Source: an uncultured Roseburia sp.
GTDB taxonomy: Bacteria > Bacillota_A > Clostridia > Lachnospirales > Lachnospiraceae
Direction: 5' to 3'
DNA length: 29,546 nt
NCBI GenBank assembly: GCA_900753715.1
Contig: CAAEAE010000092.1
Location: 1-29,546, forward strand
Position numbers and translations under genes: made by a program. The stretch's first letter is position 1, and every line of letters starts with the position of its first letter. Shown here piece after piece: positions 14,968 through 23,899 of the stretch. The notes under the pieces are model-generated. The model worked only from the letters and a program-made list of their open reading frames with translations, searched no databases and was not told the origin of the DNA.

Positions 14968-15016
14968 AGGTCCGGTGGACCTTTGCTCAGCGCGGACCGA
15001 AGTGGAACGGAGACTA
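14960..15016 (+). repeat. 57-bp palindromic element, copy 1
   Basis: The inner hairpin is AAAGGTCC-GGT-GGACCTTT (14966-14984), enclosed by GCGCT (14961-14965) and AGCGC (14989-14993). A GGACCGAAG-rich 3' part follows. It is GC-richer than its surroundings. In the frame matching the methyltransferase tail it encodes GAKGPVDLCSARTEVERRL with no stop. It is 121 bp from copy 2, with 51 of 57 positions identical. Confidence 0.88.
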
Positions 15017-15080
15017 GTCGACAGTAGAAAAGTGAACGTTGACTTCTCCCTGGTGGATATGGATTTATCTGAATTCAAGG

Positions 15081-15137
15081 GGCGCTAAAGGTCCGGTGGA
15101 CCTTTGTCTAGCGCGGACCGAAGCGGAGCGGAGACAA
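15081..15137 (+). repeat. 57-bp palindromic element, copy 2
   Basis: The same nested inverted repeats as copy 1: AAAGGTCC-GGT-GGACCTTT at 15087-15105 within GCGCT (15082-15086) and AGCGC (15110-15114). In the tail frame it encodes GAKGPVDLCLARTEAERRQ, again open. It is preceded by GGGG where copy 1 has GGG, and that one base puts it out of frame with the sequence before it. Confidence 0.88.
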
Positions 15138-15392
15138 GCGACATATGAGCAGATAAAGGCATATGTATTTGAGCAGACAGTACTTAAGGTTTCATCATTG
15201 TATATCGCACAGATTAAGAAGAAATGCGGACTGGACGTGGGGGAGAACTTTAATCTGCCAAAATCAGAGAATGCGAGACAGCCACAATGCACACCGGCGA
15301 AGGAAGATGCGATTATACAGGCGTTTTGGAATTGTATAGATTGTGTATAAGTAGTATCGTTTGTCTTTCTTACTGCTAAGTAGCGAAAAAAT

Positions 15393-15437
15393 GACATTCC
15401 TGAACCGTAATTATTACGGGTCAAGGGATGTCTTTTT
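15393..15437 (+). terminator. Intrinsic terminator after the methyltransferase tail
   Basis: A long stem starts with GACATTCC (15393-15400) and ends with GGATGTC (15426-15432), continuing inward through CCGTAAT/ATTACGG with one bulge, followed by TTTTTT. It lies 43 nt after the stop of the displaced tail, showing that the original transcription unit extended to about 15350. Confidence 0.85.
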
Positions 15438-15802
15438 TGGTTGTCTTGGAGTGTTCAAAGGACAAGGTAATGAAACTGAAAATATTAAGACTTATATGAA
15501 TAATATCTATCTTATCTAATCTAAGAAAAGGTTTTATGTCACTAAGTGGGCAGATGGCTTATTTTTTGTCTGGAAATTGAAAGGATAGCTGTGGAACAGC
15601 CCAGATGCCACGGTAAAGGGATAAAAAACTTCACACCATCGCAACGATTTATATATCTGTAACGATAAAATGTGTGTTTTATTATGAGAGTATGCATTTC
15701 CTTTTTACAAGGGAGTGTTGCTACTGTTTTATGAATAGGCATGAATAGCGGTATGTTGAACACACAAATAACAACAAATAACAAAAAACAATAGAAGATG
15801 AG
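15438..15802. other. Intergenic region at the left edge of the restriction island, no gene seen
   Basis: No ORF with a ribosome binding site is visible on either strand; an 80-codon minus-strand frame (15784-15542) has no support. A 10-bp tandem duplication, ACAAATAACA twice (15764-15783), lies just upstream of the operon promoter. The change from core genes to an accessory operon makes this a likely island boundary, but I see no attachment-site repeat. Confidence 0.5.
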
Positions 15803-15831
15803 TTGAAAAACACGAGAGAAATTGGTATGAT
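15803..15831 (+). promoter_or_regulatory. Promoter of the restriction-modification operon
   Basis: TTGAAA (15803-15808) and TATGAT (15826-15831) are separated by exactly 17 bp and lie 48 nt before the first gene. A second TATGAT follows at 15836-15841. Confidence 0.7.
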
Positions 15832-15878
15832 ATAGTATGATTTAGTGTACGCATTTTGCTTTGGCTCGGAGGTGAAAA

Positions 15879-16073
15879 ATGATGGATGTCAGTACGGATA
15901 AATGGATTAACATTGATGAAGCTGCAGAATATTTAGGCGTGAAGGCTGGGACTATCCGTGGCTGGATTAGAAACAATAAGGGCATTCCGGCACGTAAGGT
16001 TGGAAAGCAATGGAAGTTCAAATGTTCTGAGCTGGACAAATGGATTGAGAGTGGGAAAAGCGCAATGGACTGA
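15879..16073 (+). CDS. Small excisionase/MerR-like HTH DNA-binding protein (64 aa)
   Basis: The whole protein is one winged-HTH of the HTH_17/excisionase type: INIDEAAEYLGVKAGTIRGW (about residues 10-29), then PARKVGKQWKFKCSELDKWI (about 36-55). The first part is the DNA-recognition HTH and the second the wing. GGAGG lies 6 nt before ATG 15879. It is the first gene behind the operon promoter and ends 53 nt before hsdM. In other type I restriction loci, such small proteins precede hsdM and are thought to control its expression, although true excisionases look the same. No integrase is adjacent, so the regulatory role is preferred here by inference. Confidence 0.8.
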   Translation: MMDVSTDKWINIDEAAEYLGVKAGTIRGWIRNNKGIPARKVGKQWKFKCSELDKWIESGKSAMD

Positions 16074-16126
16074 TTCTGCACTGTGTAGTGACAATATAAC
16101 AATTAGATTGGAGATTTAAGAGGATT

Positions 16127-18817
16127 ATGGCTGTGAAAAAGTCTGAATTATATTCACTCCTGTGGGAGGCCTGTAATAAATTAAGAGGCGGTGTGGAACC
16201 GTCACGGTATAAAGATTATGTGTTGGTACTGCTGTTCTTTAAGTATGTATCCGATAGATATAAAGGACAACCATTTGCTGAATTTACGGTAAGTCAGGGA
16301 GCATCTTTTGATGATCTGATTGCCGCTAAAGGTAGAAGTGATATTGGTGAACGGGTAGACAAGATTCTTCAAAAGTTTCTGGAGGATAATAGACTGCAGG
16401 GTGCTTTGCCGGATGTCAGCTTCAACAATCGTGAAGAGCTTGGTTCCGGCAAGGAACTGGTAGACAGAGTAACCGGCTTGATCGGTGTGTTCCAGAATCC
16501 TGCCATCGACTTTAAAAACAACCGTGCCAGCGGTGATGATATCATCGGAGATGCCTACGAGTATTTTATGATGAAGTTCGCTCAGGAATCTGGCAAGAGT
16601 AAGGGACAGTTCTATACACCAAGTGAGGTGTCTCGCATCATTGCTCGTCTAATCGGTATTGGTGACATCAAGCAGATGCCAAACAAAAAATGGACTCTGC
16701 ACGATCCAGCAGCAGGCAGCGGAAGCCTCCTCATCCGGGCAGCAGATGAAGCACCAATGGATGAAAATGGTGATTCTATTGTGACTATTTTCGGACAGGA
16801 AAAATATCCAGATACTGCTGGCTTGGCAAAAATGAATTTTGTCTTGCACAATAAGGGAACCGGTGAAATAAAGAGTGGCAATACGCTGGCAGATCCGCAG
16901 TACTTGGATGAGTTCGGTGAATTAAAGAAGTTTGATTTTATCGTTATGAATCCACCTTTCTCCGATAAAGATTGGACCGACGGTATTACGACTACAAAGG
17001 ATAAGTTCAGAAGATTTGATGGCTTCGGCATTCCTCCGGAAAAGAACGGTGACTATGCATGGTTTCTTCATGTCCTAAAAGCACTGGACAGCAACGGAAA
17101 GGCAGGTATTATCCTTCCACACGGTGTGTTGTTTAGAGGAAATGCGGAGGAGAGTATCCGTATCGAGGTGTTGAAGAAAAAATACATCAAGGGAATCGTC
17201 AGCCTTCCGGGTAACCTGTTTTATGGCACTGGCATTCCGGCCTGCATTATCATCATCGACAAGGAGAATGCAGATGAACGGGATGGTATTTTCCTGATCG
17301 ATGCCAGTCGTGGATATAAGAAGGATGGAAATAAAAACAGATTGCGGGAACAGGATATTGAAAAGATCGTTCAGACCTTTACCCACAGACTTGAGATCAA
17401 GGGGTATTCCCGTTTTGTTAAATACAGCGATATTTTAGAGGGTAACGGCGGTAATCTAAACATTCCGCGTTACATTCAGAAAATAGACGATACTCTGCCG
17501 CAGAATATTGCAGCACATCTGAAGGGGGGCATTCCGGGAAAGGATGTGGAATCGTTAAAGCGACTGTGGGCTATCTCCCCTGACTTAAAGTTGCAGATTT
17601 TCAAGTGTATCGATGAGACACATGATGTATATAATCTTGCATTGCCTTCTGCTTCCATTGAAACAGTGATTGGGCAGGATGGTAATATCTGCACAGAAAA
17701 GCAGACAGAAACCGATGAGATATTTGGACAATGGCGAGAATCCGTAAAGGATATTTTGCTTGGTATTGATTCGAAAACGAATCCGAAAGAGTTGATTCGT
17801 ACCACCTCGGTTATGTTGCTCCATGCTTATGAGGCTGCAAAACTCCTGGACAATTACGATGTCTATGATTGCCTAATGAATTACTGGAACGCAAAGCTCC
17901 AAGATGATGTGTATGTCATCAAGGCCAGCGGCTACGAGGCAGGTAGAGAAATTGAGTATGTATATGCACAGAAGAAAGCAAAGGATGAGAGTGGAGATAC
18001 TATCACAGTAGATGATACCTCAAAGGTGAAGTCTTTCGATGGTGCACTGATTCCGAGAGAACTGATTGAAAACGTGTATTTCGCTGAAGAATTAACAGCC
18101 ATCAATGCTTTGTTGGAGCAATCCGCAGCACTGGAGTCTGAACTAGATGAAATGAGGGAAGAAGAATCTGGTGATGATGGGCTGTTAAAGGAAGCACTGA
18201 ACGATAAAGGAGACAGCATTCCGAAAGCAAAACTGAATGCGCGTATTAAGGAATTAGATGCGAAAAAAACATCGGAGGCCATGAGTGTTTTGGCACAGCT
18301 GGTGACTCTTTTTGATGAGGGAAAAACAGCTGAGATGGAAACACTTGTAAAGACTTTACCTAAGGTAGAGAAGTTTGACCTTCGCAATAAAAATGGTACT
18401 TTTGGCAAGGCAAAGCTGAAAGCTGCACTGAAAACAGCAGCAGGATCTGCAGCTGTACCGGAAATCTATCAAGATGAATACGCAGCACTGAAAGCTTATG
18501 CGGAAAAATCAGCAGAAAAAGATACCGTTGACAAAGAGCTGAAAGAAGCTCGAAATGCACTGGATGACAAGGTTGAAACGAAGTACAGCGAACTTTCCAT
18601 TGAGGAAATTAAGCATCTGCTGTTTGATCTCAAGTGGATGGAAAAGTTGGAAACTGATATTTGTGATGAAGTTGAGCAGGTACTGAATGCATTGTCTTCC
18701 AGAGTGCTGTTGATAGCGAAACGATATGAGCATACGCTTGGAGAAATTGAGGACAGAACTACAAAATCAAAGGCGGCTGTTATGGCAGCACTGGAAAGGA
18801 TGGGGTACAAATGGTAA
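16127..18817 (+). CDS. hsdM: Type I restriction-modification DNA methyltransferase subunit HsdM, long form (896 aa)
   Basis: The modification subunit, methylating adenine N6 in the HsdS-specified target. The N-terminal helical domain (LLWEACNKLRGGVEPSRYKD, about 8-130) is HsdM_N. The SAM-binding motif I is DPAAGSGSLL (193-202), and the catalytic NPPF lies at 275-278. Classical HsdM proteins have about 500-550 residues. This one carries about 400 more after residue 480, rich in Glu/Lys helices (SAALESELDEMREEE, EKDTVDKELKEARNAL), which may extend the complex or bind DNA. Such long forms occur in Firmicutes. Its last bases overlap the hsdS start (ATGGTAA), so methylase and specificity subunits are translated together. 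Confidence 0.95.
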   Translation: MAVKKSELYSLLWEACNKLRGGVEPSRYKDYVLVLLFFKYVSDRYKGQPFAEFTVSQGASFDDLIAAKGRSDIGERVDKILQKFLEDNRLQGALPDVSFNNREELGSGKELVDRVTGLIGVFQNPAIDFKNNRASGDDIIGDAYEYFMMKFAQESGKSKGQFYTPSEVSRIIARLIGIGDIKQMPNKKWTLHDPAAGSGSLLIRAADEAPMDENGDSIVTIFGQEKYPDTAGLAKMNFVLHNKGTGEIKSGNTLADPQYLDEFGELKKFDFIVMNPPFSDKDWTDGITTTKDKFRRFDGFGIPPEKNGDYAWFLHVLKALDSNGKAGIILPHGVLFRGNAEESIRIEVLKKKYIKGIVSLPGNLFYGTGIPACIIIIDKENADERDGIFLIDASRGYKKDGNKNRLREQDIEKIVQTFTHRLEIKGYSRFVKYSDILEGNGGNLNIPRYIQKIDDTLPQNIAAHLKGGIPGKDVESLKRLWAISPDLKLQIFKCIDETHDVYNLALPSASIETVIGQDGNICTEKQTETDEIFGQWRESVKDILLGIDSKTNPKELIRTTSVMLLHAYEAAKLLDNYDVYDCLMNYWNAKLQDDVYVIKASGYEAGREIEYVYAQKKAKDESGDTITVDDTSKVKSFDGALIPRELIENVYFAEELTAINALLEQSAALESELDEMREEESGDDGLLKEALNDKGDSIPKAKLNARIKELDAKKTSEAMSVLAQLVTLFDEGKTAEMETLVKTLPKVEKFDLRNKNGTFGKAKLKAALKTAAGSAAVPEIYQDEYAALKAYAEKSAEKDTVDKELKEARNALDDKVETKYSELSIEEIKHLLFDLKWMEKLETDICDEVEQVLNALSSRVLLIAKRYEHTLGEIEDRTTKSKAAVMAALERMGYKW

Positions 18818-20043
18818 CTTATCCTAAGGATTGGAGAGAAAAAACATTCAATGCTTTTTTAAAAATTAAGCGCGGAGCTTCACCACGTCCGATTGAAAGC
18901 TATCTTACCTCAAACATTGGCGGGGTAAATTGGATTAAAATCGGTGATGCACCAAGATATGGAAAATATATAACTTCGACGGAAGAGAAAATTACAACTA
19001 TGGGTGCAGCACATTCTGTGAGGGTGTTTCCCGGCGATTTTATACTTTCAAATTCTATGAGTTTTGGAAGACCCTATATCTTGAGTATTGCTGGTTGTAT
19101 CCATGATGGTTGGTTGCGTCTATATGATTTTCAAGCGGAAGCAGATGACGAGTTTTTGTATTATCTATTATCTTCTTCGTATGTACAAAGACAATATGAA
19201 TCCTTTGCAGCAGGAAGTGGCGTTCAAAACCTGAATAAAGAAGTTGTAAAAAATGTAGTTGTGTGTATTCCGTCACTGACTGAACAAAAAAAGATTGCTC
19301 AAACACTATCGAGTTTCGACACTTACATCGATGATCTCGCTGAACTGATCGAAAAAAAACGTGGCATCCGTGATGGGGCATTGGAAGATTTGGTTGGTGG
19401 TCACACAAGATTGAAGGGCTATGATAAAGCTTGGACAACATATTCGTTTGACGATTATTTTTCTCTTTTGCAAACCAACACATATGCGAGGGACCAGTTG
19501 ACGGATAAAGGCAATATTGGAGATGTTCATTATGGCGATGTACTGGTAAAATATGGTGCCGTTTTAACGGATAAAGATGACATCCCGCGTCTAAAAAACC
19601 CATCTTGCGTAAAAGAGAGAAGCTTGTTAAAACAGAAAGATGTTCTGATTGCGGATACGGCAGAGGATGATGCAGTAGGTAAAGTGGTTCAAGTTGGTGC
19701 TGTTACTATCCCGTTGGTTGGTGGTTTACACACAGTTGCCTGTCGGCCGAATTATGAGACGGCAGATGGCTTCTTGGGATATTACATGAATTCTACTTCA
19801 TATCATGACCAGCTGTATCCGTATATTACAGGAATCAAGGTGTCTTCTGTTTCAAAGAAGTCTTTCTCTGAAACAGAGCTATATATTCCAAGCGATATAA
19901 AGGAGCAAAAAGCAATTGCGGATACGCTAACAGCAATGGACGAAGAAATCGAAGCATTGGAAAACGAACGAGATAAAATGATTCAAATCAGAGAAGGTGC
20001 GATGGATGACCTGTTAACAGGCCGCATCCGTCTGAAAGCATAG
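18811..20043 (+). CDS. hsdS: Type I restriction-modification specificity subunit HsdS (410 aa)
   Basis: It determines the bipartite DNA target of the complex. Two target-recognition domains (about 1-150 and 205-355) alternate with two conserved helical spacers: LTEQKKIAQTLSSFDTYIDD to about residue 208, and IKEQKAIADTLTAMDEEIEA at the end. The spacers each finish with a LVGGHTRLK or LLTGRIRLK motif. The layout is complete, so two half-sites should be read. I see no second hsdS fragment or inverted repeat that would allow phase switching. It overlaps hsdM by 7 nt and ends 12 nt before hsdR. Confidence 0.95.
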   Translation: MVTYPKDWREKTFNAFLKIKRGASPRPIESYLTSNIGGVNWIKIGDAPRYGKYITSTEEKITTMGAAHSVRVFPGDFILSNSMSFGRPYILSIAGCIHDGWLRLYDFQAEADDEFLYYLLSSSYVQRQYESFAAGSGVQNLNKEVVKNVVVCIPSLTEQKKIAQTLSSFDTYIDDLAELIEKKRGIRDGALEDLVGGHTRLKGYDKAWTTYSFDDYFSLLQTNTYARDQLTDKGNIGDVHYGDVLVKYGAVLTDKDDIPRLKNPSCVKERSLLKQKDVLIADTAEDDAVGKVVQVGAVTIPLVGGLHTVACRPNYETADGFLGYYMNSTSYHDQLYPYITGIKVSSVSKKSFSETELYIPSDIKEQKAIADTLTAMDEEIEALENERDKMIQIREGAMDDLLTGRIRLKA

Positions 20044-20055
20044 GGAGGTATGATG

Positions 20056-23000
20056 ATGGCAACGGTAGATCCTGAGAAAAAATTACAAAGCAGAGTCCTG
20101 CATTGGCTCAAAGATGATTTGGGCTACACTTATATCGGAGATTTGCGGGATATCGATAACACTCCAATCAAGGAAGATTTGCTTTCGGCAAATCTGAAAA
20201 AGCGTGGCTATACCGATGACCAGATTAAGACAGCTATAGGAGAGCTGGTAAATAAGGCTGGTAATCAGGTGGACTCCTTGTATCAGATCAACCGCAGTGT
20301 CTATTCTCTGCTCCGTTATGGGCGTCAAGGTACAAAAGATGCACATGGTCATAGGCCAACGGTTCACTATATCGATTGGTTGAATCCTGAAAACAACGAT
20401 TTTGCAGTTGCTCAGGAAGTGACGGTATTGTGTGCAAATCATCGAGAACACAAACGTCCGGATGTTGTGCTGTATGTTAACGGCATTGCAATGGGTATGT
20501 TTGAACTGAAAAAATCCTGTATCAGCGTTGGAAATGGCATCCGTCAGCTTCTGACAAACCAAAAGCGTGAAAATATCCTGAATTTCTTCAGCACAGCTCA
20601 GCTTCTTTTTGCAGGAAATGAGGCGGAAGGATTGCACTATGGTACGGTCAATACCTTGCAGAAATTTTACCTCAAATGGAAAGAAGATAAAAAGGCAACG
20701 GATGATCTGTCAGCAGAAATCAAATTGCTACAGGTCAAGGAAGTCAATCGCCTGAGAGATGGCGTGATTTCTATGTGCCAGAAGGAACGTTTCCTTTCGT
20801 TGATTCATGATTTCATTATTTTCGATGCAGGAATCAAGAAAATTGCACGGCATAATCAGTATTTTGCAAATCTGGCGGCACGGAAACGAATTCAGGACGG
20901 AGAGGGCGGTATTATATGGAATACGCAGGGTTCTGGAAAATCCTTAATCATGGTATGGCTGACAAAGTGGATTATCGAGAATATTGCAGATAGTCGTGTT
21001 GTTGTAATCACAGACCGAGAAGAGCTGGACACCCAAATCAGAGATCAGTTTGTTGACGTGGATGAAAAGGTACGCAGAGCAAAGAGCTGCGCAGACCTTC
21101 GGACAATCTTGGATAAAAACGAGGATTCTATCATCTGTTCGCTGATTCATAAATATGGACACAATGCAGGAAACCAGTCAGATATCGACCAGTATCGGAA
21201 GGAGCTTCTGAAAGACCTGCCGAATGATTTTAAGGCAAAGGGCAATATTGTAGCCTTCATTGACGAATGCCATCGTACAAATTCCGGCAAGCTGCATGAA
21301 GCAGTTAAGACGCTTATGCCGGATGCCATACTGATTGGTTTCACCGGGACACCGTTATTGAAAACAGATAAAAAGTCCAGCATCGAAACTTTCGGTACAT
21401 ACATTCACACATATAAATTTGATGAAGGCGTAGAAGATGGAATTGTCCTTGATCTGCGCTATGAAGCACGCGATGTGGATCAAGACCTTTCGAGTCAGGA
21501 TAAAGTCGACTTGTGGTTTGAAAACAAAACAAGGGGTCTGACAGAACGGGCAAAACAGCAGCTCAAACAGAGTTGGACATCAATCAACAAGCTCTACAGT
21601 TCCAAACAGAGGCTTGAAAAAATTGCATCTGATATCGTGTTCGATATGAGCCTAAAGCCGAGACTTAAAGATGACCGCGGAACTGCTATGCTTGTTGCAA
21701 ACAGTATTTATGAGGCTTGCAGATACTGGGAAATCTTTATGAGCATGGGATTTACTAAGTGTGCCATCGTCACATCATATGAACCGACAACGCAAAGTGT
21801 CAGAACGGCAACTTATGATCCTATGCAGGAGAGTGAGGAAGAGTACAAGAAGAAAATATACGAACGAATGCTCAATGGCAAAAAGCTGTCTGAATTCGAA
21901 GAAGAAGTAAAGGTTAAATTTATTGATGAGCCGGCGCAGATGAAACTGCTGATTGTAGTGGATAAACTGCTGACTGGCTTTGATGCTCCGAGTGCAACTT
22001 ATCTATATATTGATAAATCCATGCGCAATCATGACCTTTTCCAGGCTATTTGTCGTGTTAACCGACCGGATGGAGAAGACAAGGATTATGGATACATTGT
22101 AGATTATATGGATTTGTTCCGCAATGTGCAGCTTGCTGTAGCGGATTATACCTCAGAGGCGTTTGACGGATATGATAAAGAAGATGTCGAAGGTCTGATT
22201 AAAAATCGCTACGATGAGGCAAATTCTGAATTGACAGGAACATTGTCATCATTGGATGCACTGGTCGAAAATGTTCCGGCACCGCAGGCAGATACAGATT
22301 ACATAGAATATTTTTGTGGCGAGGATAGCGAAAGTGATGAGAAGACTGCTCGGAGGGATACTCTTTATGGGCTGACAGCGTCTCTTTCTCGTTCTTTTGC
22401 AAATTGTTGCGATCGACTTGTATCAGATTATGGATATACAGAGGAGGATGTCGAGCATCTGCGCAGAGAGATTTCAGGATATAACAAAATCAAGGAAATG
22501 ATTAAACTGGCAAGTTGCGATTATATTGATTTGAAGCCTTATGAGGCAGACATGCGCTATATTCTTGATACCTATATTCGTGCAGAGGAAACCAAGGTGG
22601 TCAGTGAGCTTGGGAATATGTCCATTGTTGAATTATTGCTTCAGGGCAAGACCACTACACCTGCTGATTTGGTAAAAGACCTCCCAGGAGATAATGAGGC
22701 AAAGGCAGAGACCATTGACAATAACCTGCAGCATGAAATCGTCAAGAAGATGAGTTCGAATCCCGTGTATTATGGCAAGCTGTCAGAAATGCTGAAGAAA
22801 ATCATCATGCAGCGAAAAGTGGCAGCGATGAGCTACCAGGAATATTTGAAACAGGTCGTGGAAATGGCTGAGGCAATCCTTCATCCGGAAGATAATGGAG
22901 ATTATCCGGATGAAGTGAAGAATAGTGCGGCCAGACGAGCGCTGTTTGATTACTTTGAGGAGGATTTGGAGTTGACCGTTGATGTAGATGGAGCTATTCG

Positions 23001-23166
23001 CATCGCAATACGACCAGCATGGAAGAAAAATCGGCAGAAACAGCAGAAAATTAGACTTGCTATTTATGAAAAGTTATTGCTTCATAGCTATTGCAAAGAC
23101 AAAGCTGAAGAGGAAACTAATCAGGTCTTCGATATAGCACAGAGGCAGGAAGAATATGATGCGTAG
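20056..23166 (+). CDS. hsdR: Type I restriction endonuclease/translocase subunit HsdR (1036 aa)
   Basis: The motor-nuclease subunit that translocates unmethylated DNA and cuts it. A PD-(D/E)xK nuclease region is visible early (RPDVVLYVNGIAMGMFELKK, about residues 133-152). The SF2 helicase motor follows: Walker A TQGSGKS (290-296), DECH (403-406), GFTGTP motif III and VNRPDGEDKDYG motif VI. A helical C-terminal domain binds HsdM. Of three consecutive ATGs (20050, 20053, 20056), the third has the best distance (7 nt) from GGGAGG. It reads into the next gene by 11 nt. The motifs look intact, so restriction should be active. Confidence 0.95.
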   Translation: MATVDPEKKLQSRVLHWLKDDLGYTYIGDLRDIDNTPIKEDLLSANLKKRGYTDDQIKTAIGELVNKAGNQVDSLYQINRSVYSLLRYGRQGTKDAHGHRPTVHYIDWLNPENNDFAVAQEVTVLCANHREHKRPDVVLYVNGIAMGMFELKKSCISVGNGIRQLLTNQKRENILNFFSTAQLLFAGNEAEGLHYGTVNTLQKFYLKWKEDKKATDDLSAEIKLLQVKEVNRLRDGVISMCQKERFLSLIHDFIIFDAGIKKIARHNQYFANLAARKRIQDGEGGIIWNTQGSGKSLIMVWLTKWIIENIADSRVVVITDREELDTQIRDQFVDVDEKVRRAKSCADLRTILDKNEDSIICSLIHKYGHNAGNQSDIDQYRKELLKDLPNDFKAKGNIVAFIDECHRTNSGKLHEAVKTLMPDAILIGFTGTPLLKTDKKSSIETFGTYIHTYKFDEGVEDGIVLDLRYEARDVDQDLSSQDKVDLWFENKTRGLTERAKQQLKQSWTSINKLYSSKQRLEKIASDIVFDMSLKPRLKDDRGTAMLVANSIYEACRYWEIFMSMGFTKCAIVTSYEPTTQSVRTATYDPMQESEEEYKKKIYERMLNGKKLSEFEEEVKVKFIDEPAQMKLLIVVDKLLTGFDAPSATYLYIDKSMRNHDLFQAICRVNRPDGEDKDYGYIVDYMDLFRNVQLAVADYTSEAFDGYDKEDVEGLIKNRYDEANSELTGTLSSLDALVENVPAPQADTDYIEYFCGEDSESDEKTARRDTLYGLTASLSRSFANCCDRLVSDYGYTEEDVEHLRREISGYNKIKEMIKLASCDYIDLKPYEADMRYILDTYIRAEETKVVSELGNMSIVELLLQGKTTTPADLVKDLPGDNEAKAETIDNNLQHEIVKKMSSNPVYYGKLSEMLKKIIMQRKVAAMSYQEYLKQVVEMAEAILHPEDNGDYPDEVKNSAARRALFDYFEEDLELTVDVDGAIRIAIRPAWKKNRQKQQKIRLAIYEKLLLHSYCKDKAEEETNQVFDIAQRQEEYDA

Positions 23167-23899
23167 TGAAAATTTATTGATTGGTGAACTAACAATTGAG
23201 GTGACTCGGAAAAAGAATCTGAAGAATCTGTATATTCGAGTGAAACCGCCAGAAGGTGATATTACGGTGAGTGCCCCAACAGGGATTACAATGGATGAAG
23301 TCAAGCTGTTTGTATTGGGAAAACTCCAGGAAATTACCAAGGTGCGTGATAGGATGCTGTCACAGGAGAGGCAAAGCAAACGAGAGTATGTATCTGGGGA
23401 GTCACATTATTTGTGGGGAAAACCATATCGCCTACAGGTGATATATGAAGGCAAGCAGCGAAAGATTGTGAGAACACCCACTAAAATAATAATGACAGTG
23501 CCTGAAGGCACAAGCATTGACTCCAGAGAAAAACTATTTATTGAATGGTATCGACAGGAACTGAAGCGTGTGCTTGAGTCTGTGGTTTCTCAGTGTGAAA
23601 AAAAGACAGGTGTTCATGCAAATGAATTCCGTGTAAAAAATATGAGAACCAGATGGGGTACCTGTAACATTGATAAACGCAGGATATGGATCAATCTGCA
23701 GCTTGCCAAGAAACCAGCAGAATGCTTGGAATATGTGGTCATCCATGAATTGGTGCATCTGTTGGAAAAGAATCATACACACAGGTTCCGGGCATTGGTA
23801 GAGGAATATTGTCCTACCTGGCAGGAGGCAAAAAAACTATTGTCGACCATGCCGCTTGATTATATGGAAAAAGGAGATACGGATATCGATGATGAATAG
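23156..23899 (+). CDS. YgjP-type zinc metallopeptidase of the restriction operon (247 aa)
   Basis: The M48-like YgjP/DUF45 family. The zinc motif is HELVHLLEKNH: H197 and H201 with catalytic E198, and H207 in the KNH sequence. The central motif RTRWGTCN (about residues 163-170) is typical of the family, and the N-terminal half is beta-rich (RVKPPEGDITVSAPTGITMD). No signal peptide is present, so it acts in the cytoplasm. It overlaps the hsdR end by 11 nt, and the next gene overlaps it, which places it firmly in the restriction operon. YgjP homologues next to type I restriction genes are familiar. A role in degrading HsdR or processing another partner is a hypothesis. Confidence 0.88.
   Translation: MMRSENLLIGELTIEVTRKKNLKNLYIRVKPPEGDITVSAPTGITMDEVKLFVLGKLQEITKVRDRMLSQERQSKREYVSGESHYLWGKPYRLQVIYEGKQRKIVRTPTKIIMTVPEGTSIDSREKLFIEWYRQELKRVLESVVSQCEKKTGVHANEFRVKNMRTRWGTCNIDKRRIWINLQLAKKPAECLEYVVIHELVHLLEKNHTHRFRALVEEYCPTWQEAKKLLSTMPLDYMEKGDTDIDDE

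Larger units (their letters stand above)
14936..15350 (+). pseudogene. rlmD: Displaced C-terminal tail of the methyltransferase, carrying two repeat insertions
   Basis: Read in shifting frames, this stretch gives VVLLSK, then VDSRKVNVDFSLVDMDLSEF, then ATYEQIKAYVFEQTVLKVSS, then LYIAQIKKKCGLDVGENFNL and PQCTPAKEDAIIQAF, ending at the TAA at 15348-15350. This matches the C-terminal tail often found on clostridial RlmD-type enzymes, from memory. Two 57-bp elements sit between LLSK and VDSRK and between SEFK and ATYEQ. Removing one T near 14939 and one G from the GGGG run at 15079-15082 would join everything into one frame of about 546 codons. The tail is therefore either a recent pseudogene, a product of programmed or sequencing frameshift, or a decayed end with the catalytic core retained. 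Confidence 0.75.

Noticed and set aside
15065..15424. A 119-codon minus-strand frame over the methyltransferase tail
   Set aside because: The plus-strand reading of the same DNA matches a conserved tail; the minus-strand frame includes the terminator and repeat copy 2.
15542..15784. An 80-codon minus-strand frame in the intergenic region
   Set aside because: No ribosome binding site, no recognisable protein pattern, and it would begin within a short tandem repeat.
18811..20043. Phase-variable inversion of hsdS driven by the recombinase at 29074
   Set aside because: Only one hsdS is present, no partner fragment or inverted repeats were seen, and the recombinase is 9 kb away in a separate module.
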